Shown here in pieces: positions 43,590-51,725 of a DNA stretch of 64,000 bases. The position numbers were made by a program, and so were the translations under genes. The stretch's first letter is position 1; each line of letters starts with the position of its first letter. Source of the DNA: Microbacterium sp. 1.5R (GTDB lineage Bacteria > Actinomycetota > Actinomycetes > Actinomycetales > Microbacteriaceae); the NCBI RefSeq assembly GCF_007667425.1, contig NZ_VDRC01000001.1:1135379-1199378 (forward strand), in the 5' to 3' direction. Under the pieces are notes generated by a model, which was given only the letters and a program-made list of their open reading frames with translations, did no database searches and had not been told where the DNA came from.

Positions 43590-44723
43590 TCAGCCCTCGA
43601 CGTGCCTCTCGTCGACGCCGTCGTAGTGCGAGAGCGGACGGATCAGCGCGTTCGCTCCGGCCTGCTCGATGACGTGCGCGGTCCACCCCGTCACTCGCGC
43701 GGCGACGAACAGCGGCGTGAAGGTGAGCGTGTCGAAGCCGATGAGGTTGTACGCCGGACCCGACGGGTAGTCGAGGTTCGGGTAGATCCCCTTGCGCTCG
43801 ACGAACTCCGACTCGAGCGCGTCGTACAGCGCCGCGACCTCGGGCTTGTCGTAGTGCTCGACGAGCGTGTCGAGGGCGGCCTTCATGGTCGGCACGCGCG
43901 AGTCGCCCTTCTTGTACACGCGGTGGCCGAAGCCCATGATCTTCCGCTTCTCCGCGAGCGCCTTGTCGAGCCAGGGCACGACGTTCCCGGCATCCCCGAT
44001 CTCGTCGAAGATGTGCAGCACGGCCTCGTTCGCCCCACCGTGCAGCGGCCCCTTGAGAGCGCCGATCGCACCGACGACCGCCGAGTACAGGTCGCTCAAT
44101 GTCGACGTGATCACGCGAGCGGTGAACGTCGACGCGTTGAACGAATGCTCCGCGTACAGGATCATCGAGCGGTTGAACGCGTCGACGACCACCGGGGCGG
44201 GCTCCTCGCCGAACGTCATCCAGAGGAAGTTCGAGGAGTAGTCGAGGTCGTCGCGCGGCTCGATGGGCTCCTGCCCGCGGCGCCGCCGCTGACCGTAGGC
44301 GACGATCGCCGGAAGGGCGGCGAAGAGCCGGATGCTGCGCTCGAGGTTCTCCTCAGGGCTGCCGCCCGCGTTCAGCACCGATCCCCCCGCGCCGGGGTCG
44401 GAGGCCCCGATGACGCTCACGGCCGTACGCACCTCGTCCATCGGGTGCGCGTCGAGCGGAATCAGGTCGATCGCCGCCTTGACGTTGTCGGCGAGCGCGC
44501 GGTGCCGCCTCTCTTCGAGGCGGAAGGCCGCGAGCTCCTCGGGCGTCGGCAGCTCACCGTGCCAGAGCAGGTAGGCGACGGCCTCGAACGGCTGGGTGTC
44601 GGCGAGCTCCTGCACGGGGTAGCCGCGATAGAGCAGGCTGTTGGTCTCGGGGTTGACCTTCGAGATCGCCGTGGTGTCGACGACGACTCCCGCGAGGCCC
44701 TTCTTGATGTCCGGCTCGGTCAT
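43590..44723 (-). CDS. prpC: 2-methylcitrate synthase
   Basis: This 377-residue citrate-synthase-fold enzyme condenses propionyl-CoA with oxaloacetate. It starts DIKKGLAGVVVDTTAISKV, typical of PrpC/citrate synthase 2, then YRGYPVQELA, the catalytic HGGANEAVL, and MGFGHRVYKKGDSRVPTMK. Placement after prpD and prpB makes methylcitrate synthase the right reading rather than housekeeping citrate synthase. AAGGAG five nt before the ATG marks the start. Confidence 0.93.
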   Translation of the reverse strand: MTEPDIKKGLAGVVVDTTAISKVNPETNSLLYRGYPVQELADTQPFEAVAYLLWHGELPTPEELAAFRLEERRHRALADNVKAAIDLIPLDAHPMDEVRTAVSVIGASDPGAGGSVLNAGGSPEENLERSIRLFAALPAIVAYGQRRRRGQEPIEPRDDLDYSSNFLWMTFGEEPAPVVVDAFNRSMILYAEHSFNASTFTARVITSTLSDLYSAVVGAIGALKGPLHGGANEAVLHIFDEIGDAGNVVPWLDKALAEKRKIMGFGHRVYKKGDSRVPTMKAALDTLVEHYDKPEVAALYDALESEFVERKGIYPNLDYPSGPAYNLIGFDTLTFTPLFVAARVTGWTAHVIEQAGANALIRPLSHYDGVDERHVEG

Positions 44724-44748
44724 GCTCACTCCTTCGTGATCTTTCGGT

Positions 44749-44817
44749 CGTTGAGCGAGGAGCGAAGCGACGAGACGAAACGTGGTGGGGCGTTTCGTCT
44801 CGCTTCGCTCGCTCAAC
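44749..44817. repeat. Inverted pair of GTTGAGCGAGCG repeats
   Basis: A direct element (44749-44782, GTTGAGCGAGGAGCGAAGCG) and an inverse element (44791-44817) face each other across 8 bp, so they form a long stem between prpB and prpC. The right arm overlaps the prpB stop codon. It could attenuate or process the prp transcript. Confidence 0.7.
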
Positions 44818-45721
44818 GGCCAGTGGTGTCGATGGTGAAGTTGAAGACCCCGGAGTCGAAGTGGTTGTACGACTCGTAGTCGATCAGGTCGTAGAGATCG
44901 GCGCGATGCTGCATCTCGCCGAGCTTCGAGGTCAGGTGCCCCTCGCCGTTCAGCGTATCGAGAGCACGACCCGCCGCGCCCATCGCGATGCGCAACAGCG
45001 ACACCGGCCAGATGACCATGCTCACGCCCGCCGCCTGCAGCTGCGTCGTCGAGAACAGGTCGCTCTTGCCGAACTCGGTCATGTTGGCGAGGATCGGCAC
45101 GTCGAGCGCGGTCGCCATCGCCTCGAACTCGGACAGGTCGCGCATCGCCTCGGGGAAGATCGCGTCGGCCCCGGCATCCACCAGCGCCTTGGCGCGATCG
45201 ATCGCGGCATCCAGTCCGTCGATCGCGCGGATGTCGGTGCGCGCCATGATGAGGAAGTTCGCGTCTCGGCGCGCGTCGGCGGCGGCGCGGATGCGCTTGA
45301 TCGCGGTGCTCTCGTCGACGACGCTCTTCCCGTCGAGGTGTCCGCAGCGCTTGGGGTTGATCTGATCTTCGATGTGCGTGCCGGCGAGCCCCGCATCCTC
45401 GAGCTCCTGGATCGTGCGCGCCACGTTCATGGGCTCGCCGAAGCCCGTGTCGGCGTCGACGATCGCGGGGATGTCTGTCATGCGCGCAATCTGCTTCGCC
45501 CGTCCGGCGACCTCGGTGAGCGTCGTCAGGCCGATGTCGGGCAGACCGAGATCGGCTGACAGGACAGCGCCGGAGATGTAGACCCCGTCGAAGCCCTTCT
45601 GCTCGATCAGCTTGGCGCTCAGGGGATTGAACGCCCCGGGGAAGCGCAGCAGCTCGCCGCTCGCGAGCCGTTCGCGGAACAGCCGCCGCTTCTCGGCCGG
45701 CGTCGTCGTCGAGTACAGCAT
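44813..45721 (-). CDS. prpB: 2-methylisocitrate lyase
   Basis: This 302-residue lyase splits 2-methylisocitrate to pyruvate and succinate. Active-site marks are C126 in INPKRCGHL, the metal-site VDADTGFGEPMNVART and EDQINP, and IMARTDIRAIDGLDAAI. Length is as expected. AAGGAG five nt ahead of the ATG supports the start; the longer upstream frame runs through the 61-bp palindrome. It is the third gene of the GntR-prpDBC unit. Confidence 0.95.
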   Translation of the reverse strand: MLYSTTTPAEKRRLFRERLASGELLRFPGAFNPLSAKLIEQKGFDGVYISGAVLSADLGLPDIGLTTLTEVAGRAKQIARMTDIPAIVDADTGFGEPMNVARTIQELEDAGLAGTHIEDQINPKRCGHLDGKSVVDESTAIKRIRAAADARRDANFLIMARTDIRAIDGLDAAIDRAKALVDAGADAIFPEAMRDLSEFEAMATALDVPILANMTEFGKSDLFSTTQLQAAGVSMVIWPVSLLRIAMGAAGRALDTLNGEGHLTSKLGEMQHRADLYDLIDYESYNHFDSGVFNFTIDTTGR

Positions 45722-45735
45722 CAGTTCTCCTTCTG

Positions 45736-45796
45736 TTTCGAATCGCGTGAATTGCAGCAAGCCCGGTCGAAAAGTTGCACGTCAAGCGATTCGAAA
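45736..45796. repeat. 61-bp TTTCGAATCGC palindrome, copy F
   Basis: Left arm TTTCGAATCGCGTGAATTGC and right arm TCAAGCGATTCGAAA. It sits inside the prp operon between the prpD stop and the prpB ribosome site, so it is transcribed and could form a stem in the mRNA. Confidence 0.85.
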
Positions 45797-45810
45797 CGGG
45801 AGGGGCGTCA

Positions 45811-47337
45811 TCAGAACAGCCCCTTCGGCGCGTCCGCGGCGTCGAGCAGGCCCGGCTTCCCGATGATCGACAGCTCCCCGACCTCGGCGGCCGTGAGCTC
45901 GGGCAGACGCTGCACGAGCTCCAGGAACCGCTCGATCTCGGCGGGTTCGAGCACGGGCTCGGCGAGCAGACGGAACTTCGCGATGTAGTTCTCGCGTGCG
46001 AACGGGCGGGCGCCGAGCGGGTGCGCGTCGGCGACGGCGATCTCGGAGGTCACGGTCGTGCCGTCGGCGAGACGGAACTCCAGCCGACCACCGAAAGCCT
46101 TCACGTCGGGGTCTTCCGAGTGGTAGCGGCGCGTCCATTCGGCATCCTCTGCCGTGGTGATCTTGTGCCACAGCGCGACGGTGTCGGAGCGACCCGCACG
46201 CTCGGGGGTGTACGAGTCGACGTGGTGCCACCCGCCGTCCTGCAGCGCGACCGCGAAGATGTACGGGATCGAATGGTCGAGCGTCTCGCGCGATGCCGTC
46301 GGGTCGTACTTCTGCGGGTCGTTGGCGCCCGAGCCGATCACGTTGTGCGTGTGGTGGCTCGTGTGCAGCACGATGGCGTCGATGTTCGCAGGGTCGCGGA
46401 GCGCCGGGTTCGCGGTGCCGAGTCGGCGGGCGAGATCGATCCACGCCTGCGCCTGGTACTCGGCCGAGTGCTCCTTCGTGTACGAATCGAGGATCGCGCG
46501 CTTCGCTTCGCCGGATGCCGGGAGCGGCACCTCGTACGCGGCATCCTTGCCGTCGAGCATCCAGGCGATCACGCCGTCCTCCCCCTCGTAGATCGGGGCA
46601 GGGCTGGTCTGTCCGCGCATCGCCCGGTCGACGGCCTCGACCGCCATCTTGCCGGCGAACGCGGGGGCGTGCGCCTTCCAGGTCGAGATCTCGCCCTTGC
46701 GGCTCTGCCGGGTCGCGGTAGTCGTGTGCAGCGCCTGCCCGACGGCCTGGTAGATCGTCTCGACGTCGAGTCCCAGCAGGGTGCCGATGCCGGCGGCCGC
46801 CGACGGGCCGAGGTGCGCGACGTGGTCGATCTTGTGCTTGTGCAGACAGATCGCCCGCACGAGGTCCATCTGGATCTCGTACCCGGTCGCAATGCCGCGC
46901 ACGAGCGCCCTGCCGTCCTTCCCGGTGTGCTGTGCGACCGCCAGGATCGGCGGGATGTTGTCGCCCGGGTGCGAGTACTCCGCCGCGAGGAACGTGTCGT
47001 GGTAATCGAGCTCACGCACGGCCACGCCGTTCGCCCATGCCGCCCACTCGGGGCTCGTGCGGTGGTCGAGCGGCGCACCGAACAGGTTGGCGCCTGCGCC
47101 ACCGGTCGAGACGGGGTGGCTGATCGCCTGTGCGCGGGCCGCGTCGATCGGGGCGCGGGTGAGGGATGCCGCAGCCACCGATGCGTTGTCGATGATGCGG
47201 TTGATGATCATGTCGACGACCGACTGCTCGACCTCGACGGGATCGGCGGCCACCTCGGCGATCTTCCAGGCGAGCTGGTCCTCGCGCGCGAGGTTCTCGT
47301 CGCTGCGGTGGACGCGGACGTGGTGCGTGACGGTCAT
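45811..47337 (-). CDS. prpD: 2-methylcitrate dehydratase
   Basis: This 508-residue PrpD-family enzyme dehydrates 2-methylcitrate. It shows [35 protein letters not shown] start, [22 protein letters not shown] (the iron-independent PrpD core), [20 protein letters not shown] and [10 protein letters not shown]. The length is that of full PrpD proteins. It starts 8 bp after the GntR stop, and its own stop is followed by copy F of the palindrome. Confidence 0.94.
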   Translation of the reverse strand: MTVTHHVRVHRSDENLAREDQLAWKIAEVAADPVEVEQSVVDMIINRIIDNASVAAASLTRAPIDAARAQAISHPVSTGGAGANLFGAPLDHRTSPEWAAWANGVAVRELDYHDTFLAAEYSHPGDNIPPILAVAQHTGKDGRALVRGIATGYEIQMDLVRAICLHKHKIDHVAHLGPSAAAGIGTLLGLDVETIYQAVGQALHTTTATRQSRKGEISTWKAHAPAFAGKMAVEAVDRAMRGQTSPAPIYEGEDGVIAWMLDGKDAAYEVPLPASGEAKRAILDSYTKEHSAEYQAQAWIDLARRLGTANPALRDPANIDAIVLHTSHHTHNVIGSGANDPQKYDPTASRETLDHSIPYIFAVALQDGGWHHVDSYTPERAGRSDTVALWHKITTAEDAEWTRRYHSEDPDVKAFGGRLEFRLADGTTVTSEIAVADAHPLGARPFARENYIAKFRLLAEPVLEPAEIERFLELVQRLPELTAAEVGELSIIGKPGLLDAADAPKGLF

Positions 47338-47345
47338 GTCGATCC

Positions 47346-48116
47346 CTACTGGTCGGAGGTCGTGGTCGTTGAGCGAGCGGAATCCCCGCCGGTCGTTGAG
47401 CGAGCGGAGCGAGCGCCGTGCTGAGCGAGCGGAGCGAGACGAAGTGACGAAACGCGCTCCCCCGCAGCATCCAGAGACTCGAGGATCCCCGCCAGCGCGT
47501 TGTGCAGATGCACGTGCGTCGCGTGCGCGGCCAGGTCGCCGTCGCGGGCGGCGAGCGCCTCCGCGATCGTGCGGTGTTCGGCGGCGGAGGCGGCGAGCCG
47601 GGCGGGCTTGTCCTTCGCCATGCGCCGCACCCGCACGAGGTGGGTCCGCACGGTGCGCAGTGCTGAAGCGATGTAGTCGTTGGCGACGGCGCCGTCGAGG
47701 GCCGCATCGAAGCGGGCTATCAGGGCGTAGTAGTCGTCGCGTCCGGCATCCGCCGCGAGGTCGACGTGCGCGAACTCCCCCGCGAGACCGGCGAACAGGT
47801 CGGCATCGCCGCGCTGGGCAGCCAGGCGCGCGCATGTCTCTTCGAGCGCCCGGCGGATCTCGAACAGCGCGCGGATGTCGGACGCATCGAGGTCGGCCAC
47901 GACCGTGACCCGCGGCGACTGCTGCACGACGAGCCCGTCGGCGGCGAGGCGGCGGAGCGCGTCACGAAGCGGTGTGCGGCTCACGCCGAGCCGGCCGGCC
48001 TGCTCGACCTCGCCGAGCACGGAACCGGCGGCGAGGTGGCCGGACTGAATCTCGTCGAGCAGCGTCGCGTAGGCGCGTTCACTGGCGCTGAGACGCTCGG
48101 TCGCTACGGCGGACAT
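47346..48116 (-). CDS. GntR/FadR-type regulator of the prp operon
   Basis: This 256-residue regulator has an N-terminal winged helix ([27 protein letters not shown], then [15 protein letters not shown]) and an FCD-type helical effector domain. It is the first gene of the prpDBC operon, where it would sense methylcitrate or a related metabolite. The last ~37 residues (from [15 protein letters not shown] onward) are not family sequence but translated dispersed GTTGAGCGAGCG repeat, so the natural C-terminus probably ended earlier. Two GTATAC sites upstream are candidate operators. Confidence 0.87.
   Translation of the reverse strand: MSAVATERLSASERAYATLLDEIQSGHLAAGSVLGEVEQAGRLGVSRTPLRDALRRLAADGLVVQQSPRVTVVADLDASDIRALFEIRRALEETCARLAAQRGDADLFAGLAGEFAHVDLAADAGRDDYYALIARFDAALDGAVANDYIASALRTVRTHLVRVRRMAKDKPARLAASAAEHRTIAEALAARDGDLAAHATHVHLHNALAGILESLDAAGERVSSLRLAPLAQHGARSARSTTGGDSARSTTTTSDQ
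47364..47460. repeat. Tandem GTTGAGCGAGCG elements at the 3' end of the GntR gene
   Basis: At least two head-to-tail elements (GTCGTTGAGCGAGCGGA and TTGAGCGAGCGGAGCGAGCG), followed by a third fragment with GAGACGAAGTGACGAAACG, make up the 3' coding end of the GntR gene. The repeat is read on the reverse strand as [12 protein letters not shown] and RSARSTT. Confidence 0.75.
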
Positions 48117-48123
48117 GCTCTCA

Positions 48124-48133
48124 GTGTATACAC
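48124..48133. promoter_or_regulatory. GTGTATACAC palindrome, candidate GntR operator 1
   Basis: A perfect 10-bp palindrome stands 7 bp upstream of the GntR start codon. FadR/FCD-type GntR proteins often bind GTATAC-like cores. A partner site lies about 50 bp further upstream. Confidence 0.6.
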
Positions 48134-48175
48134 AGAGCGGTGTCAGCACCTCAGGATGCGGCGTGGTCGACACTC

Positions 48176-48187
48176 ACGTATACACAC
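48176..48187. promoter_or_regulatory. CGTATACACACG, candidate GntR operator 2
   Basis: A second GTATAC core (48178-48183) lies ~54 bp from the first, about five helical turns. The pair brackets the probable promoter of the GntR-prp unit. Confidence 0.5.
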
Positions 48188-48237
48188 GTACTCGCGCCGC
48201 GCCCACTCCCCCGCTTCTCGCCCACCCTCCGTTCACC

Positions 48238-48284
48238 TGGCACCTCATGCCGCAATTCGCGAAGAATTCCCACGGCAGGTGCCA
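48238..48284. repeat. TTGGCACCT palindromic repeat, copy 2
   Basis: Arms TGGCACCTCATGCCG and CGGCAGGTGCCA enclose the inner AATTCGCGAAGAATT. It lies between the prp operon leader and the stop of the EamA-type gene. It is about 40 bp from copy 3. Confidence 0.75.
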
Positions 48285-48322
48285 ACCGAGCGCGGGGACG
48301 CCCGGGTGGCCCCCGCTTCACC

Positions 48323-48369
48323 TGGCACCTCGTGCGGCTATTCGTCGCGAATTCCGGCAGCAGGTGCCA
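48323..48369. repeat. TTGGCACCT palindromic repeat, copy 3, overlapping a gene end
   Basis: Arms TGGCACCTCGTGC and GCAGCAGGTGCCA enclose ATTCGTCGCGAATT. The right part supplies the last codons and the stop of the EamA-type transporter gene, so the repeat has become coding sequence. Confidence 0.75.
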
Positions 48370-49333
48370 ACCAAACGGCGGGCGCAGCCGCGTCCGCGGT
48401 CGCCGGTACCGGCTCGCCCAGCTTGACGACCACGACGCCCATCAGCACGAGCACTCCGCCGGCCGCCTGGAGCAAGTCGGGGAGCTGTCCGAGCAGCAGC
48501 CAGCCGAACAGCAGCGCGGCCATGACCTCCGACAGGGCGACGAACGACGCGAGCCGCGAACCCAGCATCCTCGTCGATGCGATGCCGAGCAGGTACGCGA
48601 GCGCTGTCGCGACGAGGCCGATCGCGAGCACGGGGACGAACCACGGCACGGTGCCGAAGCGGTAGGCGATGTCGTCGGTGGTGAAGGCGAGCGGAAGGAT
48701 GCCGACGGCGCCGGCGACCGTCAGTCCTACCGCTCCGAGAAGCAGCCCGCCCCCGGCGAGCGCGATCGGCGGCAGCCCGGTGTCCGCTTTCGCGGAGAGC
48801 AGGAAGTAGGTCGCGGCGCCGACCATCGCGGCGAGCGCCCAGAGGATGCCGGGCACATTGACCTCGGCGCCGGTCACGATGTCGAGCATGAGGACGAGTC
48901 CGACGAAGGCGATCACGGCACCGATCACGCTGCGCCGGCTCGGCCTCTCGCCTCGTCGCAGCCACAGCCAGAGGATGACGGCGATCGGCGCTGTGTACTC
49001 GATGAGCAGGGCGATGCCGACATCCATCACGGCGACCGCCTGGAAGTAGCAGAGCTGGGTCGCGGCGACGGCGAGGAGTCCGTAGGCGGCGACCATCCCG
49101 GCGTTCTTGCGCAGCGCGCGCCAGCGGCCCCGCAGCGACAGGATCGTGGGGATCAGCAGCACGAGCGCGGCGACCCAGACCCGCACGGTGACGGCGGCTC
49201 CGGGCGACCAGCCGGCGTCGATGAGTCCACGCGCCCAGGCTCCGGACATGCCGAAGGAGAACGCGGCGGCGACCGCCAGCGGCAGGCCGAGGCGTACGCC
49301 GGCCCCGCGGACGTCATCGGTGACAGTGCTCAT
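48338..49333 (-). CDS. EamA/DMT-superfamily exporter
   Basis: This 331-residue protein has about ten hydrophobic segments in two EamA repeats (LAVAAAFSFGMSGAWARGL and VPGILWALAAMVGAATYFLL). RhtA-like proteins of this kind export amino acids or related metabolites. The C-terminus runs past the last helix with ATADAAAPAVWLAPAAGIRDE, of which the final ~10 residues are read from a palindromic repeat, so the ancestral stop was probably displaced. It diverges from the CGNR regulator gene over 38 bp. Confidence 0.87.
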   Translation of the reverse strand: MSTVTDDVRGAGVRLGLPLAVAAAFSFGMSGAWARGLIDAGWSPGAAVTVRVWVAALVLLIPTILSLRGRWRALRKNAGMVAAYGLLAVAATQLCYFQAVAVMDVGIALLIEYTAPIAVILWLWLRRGERPSRRSVIGAVIAFVGLVLMLDIVTGAEVNVPGILWALAAMVGAATYFLLSAKADTGLPPIALAGGGLLLGAVGLTVAGAVGILPLAFTTDDIAYRFGTVPWFVPVLAIGLVATALAYLLGIASTRMLGSRLASFVALSEVMAALLFGWLLLGQLPDLLQAAGGVLVLMGVVVVKLGEPVPATADAAAPAVWLAPAAGIRDE

Positions 49334-49371
49334 GAGAGATGACGCTAGCTCCGAGGGAGTAAGGTGTCAAC

Positions 49372-49908
49372 ATGATCTTCACCGATGACACCGAGGAAGC
49401 GCTGCGCGCGGCGGTCTGGCTCGTCAACTCGGCGGAAGACCCCGAGACCCTCGGGACCCTCGACGACGAGCACCGTTTCCTCGCTGAGTTCCCGTACTCC
49501 GGTCGGCTCGACCGCGACGATGCCGAACTGACCGCGTTGCGCGGCATCCGTCCTCGACTCCGCGGCATGCTGCTCGCGCCGCGCAACGACATGGCCGACC
49601 ACGTGAATGCCGCCTTCGCCGAGGCGCGCCTCACCCCGCGGCTCGTGCGCCACGACGACACCGACTGGCACCTGCACGCCGTCGCCGACGATCGGCCCCT
49701 CGCCGAGCGCGTGCTGATCGAGACCGCGATGGCGCTGATCGACGTCATCCGCGCCGACGAGGGTTCGCGCATCTCGGTCTGCGACGACGACACGTGCGAC
49801 GCCCTCGCGCTCGACCTCTCCCGCAACCGCTCGAAGCGCTTCTGCTCGCCGACCTGCACGAACCGCAACGCCGTCGCCGCGTATCGGGCACGCCGATCGG
49901 GCACCTGA
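49372..49908 (+). CDS. CGNR zinc-finger (ABATE-type) transcriptional regulator
   Basis: This 178-residue protein ends in a CGNR-type zinc finger: SVCDDDTCDALALDLSRNRS, then KRFCSPTCTNRNAVAAYRARR, with four cysteines (C-x4-C and C-x3-C). Here CTNRNAVAAYRAR matches the CGNR signature with T for G. The N-terminal ~120 residues are a degenerate ABATE ligand-binding domain. These actinobacterial proteins are presumed regulators. Divergence from the EamA exporter suggests that exporter is its target. The start ATG has GGGAG ahead. Confidence 0.87.
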   Translation: MIFTDDTEEALRAAVWLVNSAEDPETLGTLDDEHRFLAEFPYSGRLDRDDAELTALRGIRPRLRGMLLAPRNDMADHVNAAFAEARLTPRLVRHDDTDWHLHAVADDRPLAERVLIETAMALIDVIRADEGSRISVCDDDTCDALALDLSRNRSKRFCSPTCTNRNAVAAYRARRSGT

Positions 49909-50358
49909 GCCCGCCCGAGCTCGCTCCCCGCCCGATCGCCGCGCCCCGCCCGAACTCGCACCCCGCCCGAGAACAGGACCATCTCCCGAGATCAGGATGA
50001 TTGCTGCCGCACCCTCCTGATCTCGGGCGAACCTCCTGATCTCGGCAGCAGGGTCAGGGGCCGCCACCTGGTCTCGGCGGCGGGACCCTGCGACCCCACC
50101 CCACCCGAGAACAGGAACATCTCCCGAAATCAGGATGATCGCTGCTGCACCCTCCTGATCTCGGGCGAACCTCCTGATCTCGGCAGCAGGGCCAGGCACA
50201 CAGCCTCCTGATCTCGGCAGCAGGGCCAGGCACACAGACTCCTGATCTCGGCAGCAGGGTCAGGCACACAGACTCCTGATCTCGGCGGCAGGGTTAGGAA
50301 CACAGCCTCCTGCCCCGGAATGCCGGCGCGGCCTCGCTCGGGTAACGTCGACCCGGCC
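49909..50358. repeat. Hairpin-rich tandem repeat array
   Basis: No gene is visible here. A ~138-bp unit starting CCCGAGAACAGGA occurs at 49966 and 50104. Each contains a perfect 13-bp inverted repeat (CCCGAGATCAGGA, 49985-49997, against 50015-50027; the second copy has one change). From ~50171 to 50306 a 34-bp unit with CTCCTGATCTCGGCAGCAGG runs four times head to tail with few changes. Units are contiguous without unique spacers, so this is not CRISPR. The promoter of the esterase gene must lie at the right end. Confidence 0.85.
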
Positions 50359-51342
50359 ATGCCTTTCCCCGCGCCCTACGACTCCTGGTTCCCGGATGCC
50401 GATTTCGACGGCACCTACGGCTTCGACGAGCACGCGCTGCGGCAGGTGACCCCGGTCGCTCCGCCGCCCGGCTTCGCCGACAGGTGGCGCGGCTGGCGCG
50501 CAGCGGCGGAGACGGTGGATGCCGCGCCGCGCACCCTCTCGACCACGAACGTCGACGGGCGCACCGTCGCCGTCGTCGAGCATTCGGGCGTCAACGGCAT
50601 CCGCCTGCGCTCCTGGGTGGTGGATCCGGCGTCCGGCCACGCAGCCCGCGTCGGGGTCGTGCACTCGCACGGCTATGGCGGCCGCGACGCGATCGACCTC
50701 GCACGCGTTCCCGACGACGCGGCGGCGATCTTCCCGGTGGCGAGGGGCCTGCCGACGATGAACGGCGGCATCGGCGCACCGGAACCCGTCGAGCAGCACG
50801 TGCTCGCGGGACTCGACGACCCCGAGCGCTACGTGCTCGGTCTTTGTGCGCGAGACCTCTGGCTCGCCGCCGATGCGCTCGTGGCCGTCGCCGGCGACCT
50901 GCCGCTGTACTACGTCGGTGAGAGCTTCGGCGGCGGCATCGGCGCCCTCGGCATCCCGTGGGACGACCGCTACGTCGGCGCGACGCTCATCGTGCCGAGC
51001 TTCGGGCAGTACGACGAACGCCTCGCGGTGCCGTGCCTCGGCAGCGGCGAGGTCGTGCGCGCGCTCGTCGCGGATCATCCCGAGGCACGCGAACAGCTGC
51101 GCCTGTTCGATGCGTCGAGCGCTCTCGGCTTCGCCCGGATGCCGGTGCGCGTCGAGGTCGCCCTGTGGGACCAGTATGTGCCGCCGCCCGGCCAGTTCGG
51201 CGTCGCGAACGCCGCGCGAGATCTCGAGCTCCCCGTGCTCTCCGCGGGGCATGCGGAGTACCCGGGGTCGGATGCCGTGACCGCCGCCGCTGTCCGCGAC
51301 GGACGGGCTCATCTCGCCAGGTCGCTGCGCGCGGCATCCTGA
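50359..51342 (+). CDS. Acetyl-xylan-esterase-type alpha/beta hydrolase
   Basis: This 327-residue hydrolase resembles the AXE1/cephalosporin-C deacetylase family: it opens with PYDSWFPDADFDGTYGFDEH, has VVHSHGYGGRDAIDLA (oxyanion region), nucleophile Ser in YYVGESFGGGIGALG, an Asp in VALWDQYVPP, and a His in LSAGHAEYPG. It would remove acetyl groups from sugars or esters. The ATG is chosen over an earlier in-frame ATG because family similarity begins here. It is a single gene upstream of the sugar operon, in the same direction. Confidence 0.78.
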   Translation: MPFPAPYDSWFPDADFDGTYGFDEHALRQVTPVAPPPGFADRWRGWRAAAETVDAAPRTLSTTNVDGRTVAVVEHSGVNGIRLRSWVVDPASGHAARVGVVHSHGYGGRDAIDLARVPDDAAAIFPVARGLPTMNGGIGAPEPVEQHVLAGLDDPERYVLGLCARDLWLAADALVAVAGDLPLYYVGESFGGGIGALGIPWDDRYVGATLIVPSFGQYDERLAVPCLGSGEVVRALVADHPEAREQLRLFDASSALGFARMPVRVEVALWDQYVPPPGQFGVANAARDLELPVLSAGHAEYPGSDAVTAAAVRDGRAHLARSLRAAS

Positions 51343-51642
51343 GCGCCCGACTCGCGCTCGCCACGGCACCCGGTCCTGGTGTCCGCCTTCACCGTCCCCG
51401 CCGTCGCCCCGGGCCCTGCCTCCCACACCTCCGGTCGCACTTCATGCCGCCGGATCGCCGCACGGACGGCACCAATTGCGACCGGAATCCCGAGCACCGC
51501 CGAGCAGACGGCGCGGACTGCGACCGGAACCACGACGCGAACGCCGAGCCGAACGCTCGCGCGCACACCCGAACGCCGACCCAGCGCCCACGCCAACGCC
51601 CGACGCCCACGCCTGCGCTCGCGCTTCCGCGCATATGAGCGA

Positions 51643-51671
51643 TAGACACTACTTGTCATTACAGGTACACT
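51643..51671 (+). promoter_or_regulatory. Sigma-70-type promoter of the sugar operon
   Basis: TAGACA (51643-51648) and TACACT (51666-51671) are separated by exactly 17 bp. Operator 1 lies entirely inside the spacer, which suits a repressor. Transcription would start about 45 bp before the first ATG. Confidence 0.65.
51652..51665. promoter_or_regulatory. Operator 1, CTTGTCATTACAGG
   Basis: A 14-bp imperfect palindrome (CTTGT/ACAGG halves) fills the promoter spacer. Its twin is 23 bp downstream, and a third copy with one mismatch is upstream of the ribose-type ABC genes at 60944-60958. Confidence 0.72.
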
Positions 51672-51674
51672 CAT

Positions 51675-51688
51675 CCTGTCATTACAGG
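51675..51688. promoter_or_regulatory. Operator 2, CCTGTCATTACAGG
   Basis: The more symmetrical of the pair: CCTGT and ACAGG are exact inverse complements around CATT. It begins 4 bp after the -10, over the expected transcription start, so binding here would block initiation. The spacing and form fit a GntR-type dimer. Confidence 0.72.
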
Positions 51689-51725
51689 CTGCGATGCGCT
51701 GCAGCATCCGCAACGAGGAGCACCG

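Larger units (their letters stand above)
51343..51725. other. Gene-free stretch ending in the sugar-operon promoter
   Basis: The left ~300 bp is G+C- and R-codon-rich with a partly repeated segment (GCGACCGGAA, twice near 51478-51530) and no convincing gene. The right ~85 bp becomes A+T-richer and holds the promoter and operators of the next operon. Confidence 0.45.

Noticed and set aside
44813..45785. Extension of the citrate synthase frame upstream through prpB
   Set aside because: The segment is Arg-rich shadow of prpB; the PrpC start at 44723 has AAGGAG.
50171..50306. 34-bp repeats looking like a CRISPR array
   Set aside because: The units are contiguous, have no unique spacers, and no cas gene is present; tandem repeat is the better description.
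51343..51650. Arg/Thr-rich frame downstream of the esterase
   Set aside because: No family pattern and internal DNA repetition; more likely non-coding.
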